IMG/VR virus record: IMGVR_UViG_3300026078_000307
Span: 1 to 42,681 of that record
DNA length: 42,681 nucleotides
Source: a virus
Strand: one strand, 5' to 3'
A model generated the notes under the pieces. It made no database searches. It had not been told where the DNA came from and worked only from the letters and a program-made list of their open reading frames with translations. Position 1 is the first letter of the stretch, and every line of letters begins with the position of its first letter. A program made the position numbers and the translations under genes. This document shows, piece after piece, positions 1-6,951 of the stretch.

Positions 1-146
1 ATGGAGAAATGGAATGCACTGGGCAGTGACGGGCAGGCCGCTGACAGCCAGGCAGCAGACCATTTGCGACCTCATCACGCTTGGCCGCACGAACAAGGAG
101 ATTGCTTTCGAACTCGGGATTGGATCCCGCACTGTCGAGTGCCATC
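1..146. repeat. Terminal repeat, left copy (circular overlap)
   Basis: These bases recur at 42536-42681 with a single difference: T at position 20 against G at 42555. The repeat lies inside protein-coding sequence (start of the LuxR-type HTH gene), and the upstream gene (42003-42536) runs smoothly into it. That fits an assembly overlap of a circular or circularly permuted genome better than a T7-style terminal repeat, which normally lies outside genes. The mismatch changes residue 3 of the HTH protein (Trp here, Gly in the right copy) and may be a contig-end error. Confidence 0.9.
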
Positions 147-223
147 GCGAGACGATCTATCGGAAACATGGCGTGCGCAACGCCGTCGAATTAGTTCGGA
201 AAATGCTGGGGGCAACGGAATGA
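14..223 (+). CDS. Small LuxR/GerE-type HTH regulator
   Basis: This 69-aa protein is almost entirely one LuxR-type (GerE) helix-turn-helix. It has LTARQQTICDLITLG for the first helices, then NKEIAFELGI and SRTVECHRETIYRK for the turn and recognition helix. No receiver or ligand-binding domain is present, so it resembles a stand-alone DNA binder. GGAG lies 7 nt before the ATG, which fixes the start. The stop overlaps the next start as ATGA, so it is probably translated together with the NusG-like gene. It sits after the replication genes and before the late genes, the place of a late-gene activator. The target is unknown. Residue 3 differs between the two copies of the terminal repeat. Confidence 0.85.
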   Translation: MHWAVTGRPLTARQQTICDLITLGRTNKEIAFELGIGSRTVECHRETIYRKHGVRNAVELVRKMLGATE

Positions 224-654
224 CGAGCTACTGGGCGGTCGCACAGACGGTTTCGAAGATGGAGCACATCGTGCGCCGGGACATCGAGAAGGGCGGCCAT
301 GGCGCGTTCCTTCCGACGTTGGCGCGGCACTGGAAGATCGATGGCATCGACTACACCAAGGAGATCCCGGTCATGGGTGGCTACGTGTTCTTCATGACCG
401 GCGAGAAGGCCTGGGCTGGCATCCCTGACATCCATGGCGTCTACCGAGTGCTGTCGAATCCAAATGGAAGCGCCAAGCGGGTTTCAGAAGCTGAGATGGC
501 GCGGATTGTTCTGGGCCACGCATCAGGCGCGCACAACAGGACCGATCCGCCACGTTTTACGAAATACTATCGGCCCGATCGCGTTCGCATCAGTCGGCGG
601 AAGAACCGCAAGCCACGTCCAGGAAATCGGCTTCGCAATTTCCCACATCCGTAA
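220..654 (+). CDS. NusG-like (NGN domain) transcription factor
   Basis: This 144-aa protein matches the N-terminal NGN domain of NusG/RfaH. It starts SYWAVAQTVSKMEHIVRRDI (the conserved tryptophan strand and helix) and continues with GHGAFLPTL, a central VMGGYVFF strand, and GVYRVLSNPNG before a helix. Family knowledge: the NGN domain binds RNA polymerase across the clamp and suppresses pausing, and specialised paralogs (RfaH, LoaP) antiterminate particular operons. A normal C-terminal KOW domain is missing; the tail after about residue 110 is short and rich in Arg/Lys. I checked the other two frames downstream and saw no KOW-like sequence. The ATG overlaps the preceding stop (ATGA). Inference: a phage late-operon antiterminator working with the HTH protein. 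Confidence 0.8.
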   Translation: MTSYWAVAQTVSKMEHIVRRDIEKGGHGAFLPTLARHWKIDGIDYTKEIPVMGGYVFFMTGEKAWAGIPDIHGVYRVLSNPNGSAKRVSEAEMARIVLGHASGAHNRTDPPRFTKYYRPDRVRISRRKNRKPRPGNRLRNFPHP

Positions 655-729
655 TCTCCACAATATTCTCGCGGGACCAAATCATGGCATCACTTGCGCG
701 CGGTGAAGTGGTCTCTGGCCTTTCCACCG

Positions 730-749
730 GGCTATCAAACGGGATAGCC
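730..749 (+). promoter_or_regulatory. Hairpin between NusG-like gene and late genes
   Basis: GGCTATC at 730-736 and GATAGCC at 743-749 form a perfect 7-bp stem with a 6-nt loop. There is no U-run, so it is not a standard terminator. It lies in the 155-bp gap between the NusG-like gene and the first downstream gene. A role as a recruitment element for the NusG paralog is inference. Confidence 0.5.
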
Positions 750-809
750 GCGCATGGTGTTCTATGCGCATTCCAATTTCACAATCGAAGCATCCCAAGG
801 AGAAGCGGC

Positions 810-1163
810 ATGGAATACGCTAACGCCGTCAATGGCGCGCAGGCTAATGCGCTCTATCAGCAGTATGCTGGGCAGGCCTCAGGCTTGGGCGATCTCAAGG
901 GGCAGGAAGCTCCTCGCACGCTCGCCAGCGCGGCCGGTCGTCTCGACAATCTGAACGACCGTCTGTCAAAGGTGACCGAAAGCCTTTCTCAGGTTGCATC
1001 GCAAATTGGTTCGCTCATCCCCGTGGGCATCGGGGGCGACCCCAAGTCGCGTCCTATCGATCCCGGCGCGGTCATCCGCCTTAACGATGCCGCCGAAGAC
1101 GCTCACAATAAGATCGCATACATCGAAAGCCTGATCGCCGGCATTCAGCGGGCACTTGGCTAA
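810..1163 (+). CDS. Hypothetical helical late protein
   Basis: I do not recognise this 117-aa protein. The middle (about residues 35-75) is heptad-like and rich in Leu, Ser and Asp (LDNLNDRLSKVTESLSQVAS), suggesting a coiled coil. It is followed by a Gly/Pro segment and a second helix ending AYIESLIAGIQRALG. The start is chosen at 810 because AAGGAG lies 7 nt upstream; the frame stays open further upstream but with no ribosome binding site. It is the first gene after the NusG-like regulator and precedes the terminase block, so it is probably expressed late. Confidence 0.65.
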   Translation: MEYANAVNGAQANALYQQYAGQASGLGDLKGQEAPRTLASAAGRLDNLNDRLSKVTESLSQVASQIGSLIPVGIGGDPKSRPIDPGAVIRLNDAAEDAHNKIAYIESLIAGIQRALG

Positions 1164-1169
1164 ACCAAC

Positions 1170-1244
1170 CGAAGCAGCGCGTTCTCAGCCTCACCCTGCT
1201 CACCCCCCGGGTCTTTCGCTGACGGCGCAGAGCGCGCTGCTTCG
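1170..1244 (+). repeat. Long inverted repeat before the terminase block
   Basis: Bases 1170-1185 pair with 1229-1244 in a 16-bp stem with one G-U pair. The loop is 43 nt, C-rich, and contains CCCCCCGGG. It lies in a 165-bp non-coding gap between two late genes. No U-run follows. Possible roles are a packaging or terminase recognition site, an RNA structure for processive antitermination, or a regulatory leader. The sequence alone does not decide between them. Confidence 0.7.
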
Positions 1245-1328
1245 AACTTCTCCAGACCATGCGAGTTCAAGCTGATGTTCTGGTCTCACTCCCACCAACG
1301 CCACTACGAAACCTTTGAGGAGCTTGTT

Positions 1329-1496
1329 ATGGCAGATAATGCGAAGCTCATGGCCGATATCGCAACGCTCTCTGAGAAAGTTGACACACTGATCGCGAAA
1401 GCCAATCAGCCGGCTCAGCCGCCCGTGGATGATCAGCCGCTGATCGACCAAGCCGATGCTGCTGTCGGCGCGATCATCGCGAAGATCCCGAGCTGA
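1329..1496 (+). CDS. Hypothetical 55-aa protein
   Basis: This short protein has an N-terminal helix with regular hydrophobic spacing (MADNAKLMADIATLSEKVDT), then a Pro/Gln-rich hinge and a second helix ending AAVGAIIAKIPS. GAGGAG lies about 6 nt upstream of the ATG, which sets the start. It resembles small coiled-coil proteins found just before terminase genes in rhizobial phages. No function is assigned. A 16-bp stem structure lies immediately upstream in its leader. Confidence 0.6.
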   Translation: MADNAKLMADIATLSEKVDTLIAKANQPAQPPVDDQPLIDQADAAVGAIIAKIPS

Positions 1497-1499
1497 GCC

Positions 1500-1709
1500 G
1501 TGGGCAAGCTCTCCGCCGGCAAGCGCCGGACCATGCCCAAGGGCCAGTTCGCTGGCCCGGGCAAAAGCTTCCCGGTCAACGACAAGACCCACCAGCGCTT
1601 GGCGATCTCAGGGGCAACGCGATCCTACAACGCCGGCAACATCTCCAAGTCCGAGGAGAAGCGCATCAAGGCGAAAGCGCGTGGTCTCCTGGATGGCGTG
1701 AAGCGGTAA
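1500..1709 (+). CDS. Small basic phage protein, GTG start
   Basis: This 69-aa, Lys/Arg-rich protein carries a pattern seen in many phages and mycobacteriophage-like proteins: K-L-S...R..MPKGQFAGPGKSFPVNDKTH, then a basic helix. The function is unknown; its charge fits nucleic-acid or capsid contact. The GTG start only 3 nt after the previous stop is kept because the family motif begins upstream of the next ATG (1533). There is no clear ribosome binding site, so it is probably translated by coupling. Confidence 0.65.
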   Translation: MGKLSAGKRRTMPKGQFAGPGKSFPVNDKTHQRLAISGATRSYNAGNISKSEEKRIKAKARGLLDGVKR

Positions 1710-1724
1710 CCCCAGCATAGCCAA

Positions 1725-1946
1725 ATGGCGAAAACTCCTACCGAAATCCGCTCTTTGGCGAGAGGGCACACGGAAACCGCCCTGAACGTGCTCGCAGGCA
1801 TCATGAATGAGCGGGAAGCGCCTCACGCTGCGCGGGTTGCGGCGGCAAACAGCCTGCTTGATCGGGGATGGGGTAAGCCGACGCAGCCGCTATCAGGCGA
1901 CGAGGACGCAGCGCCGCTAGTGATCCAGTGGCTCGCCAAATCGTAA
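1725..1946 (+). CDS. Putative terminase small subunit
   Basis: This 73-aa helical protein lies directly upstream of the large terminase and overlaps its start by 19 bp. It contains TPTEIRSLARGHTETALNVL, then ARVAAANSLLDRGWGKPTQP. The last segment is typical of short proteins placed before TerL in alphaproteobacterial phages. By position it would bind DNA and hand it to TerL for packaging. It is short for a small terminase, so the call rests on context and the conserved GWGKPTQP motif. The ATG has no obvious Shine-Dalgarno sequence. Confidence 0.6.
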   Translation: MAKTPTEIRSLARGHTETALNVLAGIMNEREAPHAARVAAANSLLDRGWGKPTQPLSGDEDAAPLVIQWLAKS

Positions 1947-3205
1947 TTCCGTACACCCCGCGCGGGCAGTTCGAAGCATACCACGATCGCACCGAGCGAT
2001 TTGCCAAGATCGTAGCCCATCGCCGGTTCGGTAAGACCGTTGGCTGCATCAATGACAAGATCAAGGCGGCGCTGACCAACGCCAGGCATTTCCCGCCGCC
2101 GCGCTACAGCTACGTTGCTCCGACCTACACGCAGGCCAAGGACGTAGCCTGGAGCTACCTGAAGCACTACTCAGCGCCCATCCCGGGCATACAGGTAAGC
2201 GAGTCCGAGTTGTGGGTGGAATACCCCAATGGCGCGCGCATCAGGCTCTACGGGGCTGACAACTACGACCGGATGCGCGGTCTCTACAACGACGGCGTGA
2301 CGATCGATGAGCCGGCGCAGATGGACCCGAGGGCGTGGCCTGAGGTGATCCGGCCGACCCTATCCGACTACAACGGATGGGGGACGTTCATCGGGACGCC
2401 AAAGGGCAGGGATTGGTTCTACAAGATTGACCGCGATGAGACCGGCACAGAGTTGCCAGGCTGGTTCCGGGCGGTCCTGAAAGCCAGTGAGACCGGCATC
2501 ATCCCGCCGGCAGAGCTTGAGAGCCTGAAGTCGGGATTGACCGACGAGCAATACGCGCAAGAGTTCGAATGCAGCTTTGAGGCTGCTGTCATCGGCGCCT
2601 ACTACGGCAAGTTAATGGCGCAGGCGGATGAGAGGATTACAGGTGTGCCGTATGAGCCTACAGCTCAGGTCTACACTGCTTGGGACCTCGGCATTCGTGA
2701 CGCTACGGCGATCTGGTTTGCCCAGGTGGTGGGGCGGGAGATCCACATCATCGACTACTACGAAGCCACAGGCGTTGATCTCGGGCATTACGTCCGCGAG
2801 ATTACTCAGAAGCCCTACCTATATGCCGGGCATATCGTTCCGCACGACGCCCAAGCTAAAGAGTTGGGAACGGGCAAAAGCCGTTTGGAAGTTCTGGAAA
2901 ACCTTGGGCTGAAGAACATCACCGTCGCAGCGATGCACCGAGTAGAGGACGGCATCAATGCAGTTCGTACTGTTTTACCTCGTTGCTGGTTCGATTCTAA
3001 GCGATGCGTTCGTGGAATTGATGCTCTCAAGCTTTATCGCGCCGAATACGACGACAAGCTGCAAGCTTTGAAACCGCGTCCGGTTCATGATTGGACGAGC
3101 CACGCTGCGGATGCGTTCCGCTACCTGGCGATGACATTGGATTCCCGGATTGTGAACACTGGCTTCAACCGCTCGCTGGCCTATCCCAACATGGGCGTAG
3201 CCTGA
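1928..3205 (+). CDS. terL: Terminase large subunit
   Basis: This 425-aa packaging motor is ATPase plus nuclease. The N-terminal ATPase shows a Walker A-like HRRFGKT (about residues 31-37), Walker B GVTIDE (D127/E128) and coupling motif GTPKG (about 156-160). The C-terminal RNase H-like nuclease shows acidic residues in TAWDLGIRDAT (D253), PHDAQAKE (D307) and SHAADAFRY (D395). The length is complete for the family. The GTG start lies inside the end of the small-subunit gene, and the stop overlaps the portal start by one base. It acts at the portal, pumping DNA into the procapsid and cutting it. All key residues are present, so it should be active. Confidence 0.95.
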   Translation: MARQIVIPYTPRGQFEAYHDRTERFAKIVAHRRFGKTVGCINDKIKAALTNARHFPPPRYSYVAPTYTQAKDVAWSYLKHYSAPIPGIQVSESELWVEYPNGARIRLYGADNYDRMRGLYNDGVTIDEPAQMDPRAWPEVIRPTLSDYNGWGTFIGTPKGRDWFYKIDRDETGTELPGWFRAVLKASETGIIPPAELESLKSGLTDEQYAQEFECSFEAAVIGAYYGKLMAQADERITGVPYEPTAQVYTAWDLGIRDATAIWFAQVVGREIHIIDYYEATGVDLGHYVREITQKPYLYAGHIVPHDAQAKELGTGKSRLEVLENLGLKNITVAAMHRVEDGINAVRTVLPRCWFDSKRCVRGIDALKLYRAEYDDKLQALKPRPVHDWTSHAADAFRYLAMTLDSRIVNTGFNRSLAYPNMGVA

Positions 3206-3768
3206 TGCCCAAGATGGACCTGCTCGAGCTCAAATCAGTGCTGGCGGCCGAGAAGTCGGATGCGCTGGCCGCTCTCGTTGCTGCCCAGCTCAGCCAGGAC
3301 CGTGCGACTGCGATGGAATACTATCTCGGCGACATGTCGCAGGACATGCCGGCCGCGGATGGGCGCTCTCAGGCTGTCTCGACCGATGTCGCGGACACGA
3401 TTGAAGGCTTGATGCCGGCGCTGATGGACATCTTCGCGGGATCCGATGAGGTTGTCCGGTTCGAGCCGGTCGGGCCCGAGGATGAAGAGGCCGCGCTGCA
3501 GGAAACCGACTACGTGAACCATGTGTTCATGCAGCAGAACCCCGGGTTCATGACGCTGTACGGCTTCATCAAGGATGCGCTGCTCAGCAAAGTCGGGATT
3601 GTGAAGATCTGGTGGGAAGAGCGCGAGCAGGAAGAGCGCGAAACCTACTACGACCTGAGCGAAGAGCAGTTCGCCATCTTGACTCTTGCAGTGCAACAGT
3701 CCGGCGGGGCGATGAAGATTGTCGAGCATACCGAGAACCGGCCAGCGGCTAGTGAGATGACATCGTGA
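3205..3768 (+). CDS. Portal protein, N-terminal part (split gene)
   Basis: These 187 aa match the beginning of P22/SU10-type portal proteins: an early helix, SQAVSTDVADTIEGLMPALM, DIFAGSDEVVRFEPVG and DALLSKVGIVKIWW. The frame then ends with TGA at 3766-3768, inside what is normally a variable Pro-rich linker after VEHTE. The rest of the portal continues in another frame from 3765. A single portal polypeptide of about 780 aa would be expected. Either one base is missing or extra near 3756-3768, or the phage really makes two chains linked by the GTGA overlap. No slippery heptamer is visible. Confidence 0.85.
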   Translation: MPKMDLLELKSVLAAEKSDALAALVAAQLSQDRATAMEYYLGDMSQDMPAADGRSQAVSTDVADTIEGLMPALMDIFAGSDEVVRFEPVGPEDEEAALQETDYVNHVFMQQNPGFMTLYGFIKDALLSKVGIVKIWWEEREQEERETYYDLSEEQFAILTLAVQQSGGAMKIVEHTENRPAASEMTS

Positions 3769-5540
3769 GGCCTCTTGATGCTGGCGTTAGCGGTGGAGTC
3801 GTTACTGAACCGGACAAACTGCAAAGCGTTGCTAATGCGTATGCTGGCCCGCCGGAGGCGCTCGCCGTGAGACCGCCTAAGCTGCCGGCTCCTGTTGTTG
3901 CGCCGCCAGCTATGCCGCAGCTTCCGTCCACGCATGACGTGACCATCGTCACAACGAAGAAGCTTGCGCAAGCCAAGGTGATGGGCGTTCCGCCCGAGGA
4001 ATTTGGCATCGAGCGCGGCGCGCGCGATATCAAAAGCTGCAATTACTGCTTCCACGAGATCGTCACCAAGACCCAAAGCCAGCTGATCGATGAGGGCTTT
4101 GACGAAGACCAGGTGATGGCGCTGGAAGATTACACCGGCAATACCGAGATCGAGACGCTTTCCCGCGATACTGTCGGGGAGCACTTCAACACGGTTTCGG
4201 CATCGTCCAACAAGGCGGCCCGGCTGGTCAAGGTCACCGAGCACTACATCAGGCTTGACTACGAAGGGAACGGCCGCGCGTGCCTCTACCAGGTCATCAC
4301 GGCGGGAACGCAGGGCGATATCCTCACGAAAGACGGCAAGCCGGCGATCACACCGTTTGACGCCATTCCATTCGCTGCGACGTGTCCAGTTCCGCAGCCG
4401 CATCGGTTCTTCGGGCGCTCGATCGCCGATTTGATCATGGACATCCAGCGCATCAAGACGGCGCTGATCCGCGGTGCGCTCGATAACCTCTACCTGCATA
4501 ACAATCCGCGAGTTGAGGTGGCCGAAGCCAACGCCGGCCAGAATACGCTGGATGACTTGCTCGTCTCACGCCCGGGTGGGGTGGTGCGGACCAAGACGCC
4601 AGGCGGCCTGAACTGGCAGGTTGTGCCGGACATCACGGCAAGCGTGTACCCGGCAATTCAGTATTTCGACTCTGTGCGTGAGCAGCGGACGGGGTTGAGC
4701 CAGCAATCGCAGGGGCTCGACGCCAACGCCCTGCAGAACCAGTCTGCCACGGCTGTGGCGCAGGTCTTCTCAGCCTCGCAGATGCGCACCAAGCTGATTG
4801 CGCGCATCATGGCCGAGGGGGTGCGGGACATCTTCGCGCTTCTGCATGGCACGATCCGCAAGCACGGCCAGCAACAGCAAACGGTTCGGCTGCGCAACAA
4901 ATGGGTGCCGATCGATCCCCGGCAGTGGAAAACCCGCGACGATATGACGATCAATGTTGGGCTTGGGACCGGCGGCAAAGCCCAGCAGTTCGCGCAGACC
5001 ATGGCGCTGGGGAATGTCCAGAAGGAACTTCTTGCCGGCGGCAAGAGCAATCTGGTTGGCGACAAGGAGCTCTACAACACCGCGGCCGAACTGACCCGGA
5101 TCATGGGCCACAAGAACCCTGACAAGTTCTTCAACGATCCGGATGACAAGGATCCCCAGACCGGCCAGCCGCTGCATCCGCCGGCGCCGCCGCCGCCTGA
5201 TCCCAAGGTGATGGCGATCCAGGCGCAGGCCCAGAACGACCAGCAGGAACTTGCGCTCAAGGCCCAGCTCGACAAGCAGAAGGCCGCAGACGCCGCGCAG
5301 TTGGCACAGTTCAAGGCCGAAATGGACGCCAAGCTGAAGGTGATCGACGCCCATCTGAAGGCGATCGAGATGGAGCGCAAGTCGGTGAACGATCAGCAGC
5401 AGCACCACGCTCACATGGCGGAGACCGTCATGGGGATGGTCGCGACCGCGCACGCTCACGATACGAAGATGGAGCACGCGCAGGCCACGCAGCAGGCCAA
5501 ACTTGAGCAGATGAAGCAGAAGCCGGCGCCCAAGAAATGA
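3765..5540 (+). CDS. Portal protein, C-terminal part (split gene)
   Basis: This 591-aa protein holds most of the portal: HDVTIVTTKKLAQAKVMGV, PPEEFGIERGARDIKSC, the IADLIMDIQRIKTALIRGA stem helix region, and QNQSATAVAQVFSASQM. It ends with a long Ala/Gln/Lys coiled coil (about 470-590). The portal ring forms the DNA channel at one capsid vertex. The GTG start overlaps the preceding stop as GTGA. The first 55 residues are Pro/Val/Ala-rich and look like linker, not a natural N-terminus, which favours a frame-disrupted single gene. The same GTGA arrangement occurs at real gene starts here (9837, 41321), so independent initiation is possible. Confidence 0.88.
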   Translation: MRPLDAGVSGGVVTEPDKLQSVANAYAGPPEALAVRPPKLPAPVVAPPAMPQLPSTHDVTIVTTKKLAQAKVMGVPPEEFGIERGARDIKSCNYCFHEIVTKTQSQLIDEGFDEDQVMALEDYTGNTEIETLSRDTVGEHFNTVSASSNKAARLVKVTEHYIRLDYEGNGRACLYQVITAGTQGDILTKDGKPAITPFDAIPFAATCPVPQPHRFFGRSIADLIMDIQRIKTALIRGALDNLYLHNNPRVEVAEANAGQNTLDDLLVSRPGGVVRTKTPGGLNWQVVPDITASVYPAIQYFDSVREQRTGLSQQSQGLDANALQNQSATAVAQVFSASQMRTKLIARIMAEGVRDIFALLHGTIRKHGQQQQTVRLRNKWVPIDPRQWKTRDDMTINVGLGTGGKAQQFAQTMALGNVQKELLAGGKSNLVGDKELYNTAAELTRIMGHKNPDKFFNDPDDKDPQTGQPLHPPAPPPPDPKVMAIQAQAQNDQQELALKAQLDKQKAADAAQLAQFKAEMDAKLKVIDAHLKAIEMERKSVNDQQQHHAHMAETVMGMVATAHAHDTKMEHAQATQQAKLEQMKQKPAPKK

Positions 5541-5836
5541 CCGACGAAATCAAGCTCCAGAAGGACGCGGTAAAGGGCGCCCGCGCGAAGGAATTGCTGG
5601 AGCACGATCTGCTGGCCGAGGCGTTTACCTCGCTGGAGCAGGCTTACACGCAAGCCTGGAGGCTAACCACGATCGATGACGTATCCGGCCGGGAAAAGCT
5701 GTTCCTGGCGATCAACGTCGTCGGAAAGGTGAGGGATCATCTCACCTCGATCATGAACAACGGCATGCTGGCAACCACTGAGTTGCGGCAGCTTGCCGAG
5801 ACGGCCGAGCGCGCTAGGCGCTGGGATCAGGTTTAA
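5537..5836 (+). CDS. Conserved small helical head protein
   Basis: This 99-aa mostly helical protein overlaps the portal stop by ATGA and is followed by the scaffold gene. The core is EQAYTQAWRLTTIDDV, then REKLFLAINVVGKVRDHL. I recognise this as a conserved small protein placed between portal and scaffold genes in related phages, with no known activity. It may help procapsid assembly, by position only. Confidence 0.7.
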   Translation: MTDEIKLQKDAVKGARAKELLEHDLLAEAFTSLEQAYTQAWRLTTIDDVSGREKLFLAINVVGKVRDHLTSIMNNGMLATTELRQLAETAERARRWDQV

Positions 5837-5850
5837 CCCAAGGACAATCC

Positions 5851-6939
5851 ATGAGTGACGAACAGACCGGCACCGCCGGTGAAGACACTACGCCTGCCGC
5901 AACCGTAATCGCGCTGGATGCTGACGCGCCGTCGAGTTTCGACTCGGCCGAGAGCGCTGTTGCCTCCCTTGTCGGGGCACGCGAGAAAGCTGGAATTCCT
6001 GCCGAGAGCGCGGATGACGCGACCGCAGAAGAGGAATTGTCCGATGAGGACAACCGCGCCCCTGAAAAGGCTACCGCGGAAGACCCCGAAGCCGACCCGG
6101 CCGCAAAGCCGCCACTCGAACTTCCGAGGTCTTGGACGAAGGACCGAGCCGAGCACTGGGCCAAACTCGACCCTGACACGCAGGAATTTCTCCTCGAGCA
6201 GGACAGGAAAGCCAGTGAAGCAGTTCGCCGGAGTCAAAACGAACTCGCTGAAGAGCGCAACGCCGTAAAGGCTCAGCGCGAAGCGGCGGAAAAGGCAAGA
6301 CAGCAGTACGAAGCCCAGCTTCCCGTCCTCATGCGGGAGTTGGAAAGCAACCTTCAGCAGTCGTTCGGCGACATCAAGACCATGGATGACGTGGTCAAGC
6401 TGCAGTCGGAAGACCCGTTCCGCTTCCAGGCATGGCAGGTGCATCAGATGCGCTTGCAGGCTGCGAAGGTCGAGACGGATCGCATTGCGAAGGAGAACGA
6501 AACCGTTGAGCAGAACCGCTGGATGGAACACGTCCAGTCGGAGAACGCGAAGGCGGCCGAGTTCATTCCGGAACTCACGGACAAGGACAAGGCTGAAAAG
6601 CTCACCTTGCGCGTGGCGAGGGAATTGCTGCCCGATCTCGGTTTCAAGGATTCCGAACTGGCGGCGCTGGCGAATGGAAAGGAAAAGCTTTCCATCTACG
6701 ACCATCGCATTCAGCGCCTGTTCGCGGACTCCCTGAAGCTGCGGGACATTCAGAACGCTCCGAAAGCTGTTGTCAAAGCCGATCTTCCTCCCGTTCAGCG
6801 GCCCGGTGTTGCTCGCGCCCCAGGTGCGGACAAGGCAGCACTTGTTCAATCCCTCACCGACAAACTCAGCAATTCCGGCAGCGAAAATGACGCCTTTGAG
6901 CTCTTGATGGCCAAACGCGCATCCCGCCGGGCATCATAA
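5851..6939 (+). CDS. Putative scaffolding protein
   Basis: This 362-aa protein has an acidic, disordered N-terminus (about residues 1-85, rich in Ala, Asp, Glu and Pro). A conserved LPRSWTKDRAEHWAKLDP motif follows, then a long charged coiled coil (about 120-230), and a basic C-terminus ending RASRRAS. This layout is usual for scaffold proteins encoded just before the major capsid, where the C-terminus contacts coat. AAGGA lies 6 nt before the ATG. It would act inside the procapsid and leave before DNA entry. The gene order portal-scaffold-capsid supports the call. Confidence 0.8.
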   Translation: MSDEQTGTAGEDTTPAATVIALDADAPSSFDSAESAVASLVGAREKAGIPAESADDATAEEELSDEDNRAPEKATAEDPEADPAAKPPLELPRSWTKDRAEHWAKLDPDTQEFLLEQDRKASEAVRRSQNELAEERNAVKAQREAAEKARQQYEAQLPVLMRELESNLQQSFGDIKTMDDVVKLQSEDPFRFQAWQVHQMRLQAAKVETDRIAKENETVEQNRWMEHVQSENAKAAEFIPELTDKDKAEKLTLRVARELLPDLGFKDSELAALANGKEKLSIYDHRIQRLFADSLKLRDIQNAPKAVVKADLPPVQRPGVARAPGADKAALVQSLTDKLSNSGSENDAFELLMAKRASRRAS

Positions 6940-6951
6940 AGGACTAAAACG

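Noticed and set aside
1-219. Open frame upstream of and in phase with the NusG-like gene, starting at base 1.
   Set aside because: It is antiphase to the well-supported LuxR-type HTH gene with a good ribosome site, and its translation (Arg/His/Pro-rich) has no family features.
3750-3770. Programmed -1 frameshift in the portal gene.
   Set aside because: The shared window 3756-3768 contains no X-XXY-YYZ heptamer and no clear downstream pseudoknot, so an indel or coupled re-initiation is more likely.
3648-4499. Long leftward frame over the portal junction, and similar ones at 5833-6849, 6934-7980 and 9977-10798.
   Set aside because: They lie opposite clearly identified structural genes and are Arg/Leu/Gly-rich mirror frames usual in GC-rich DNA.
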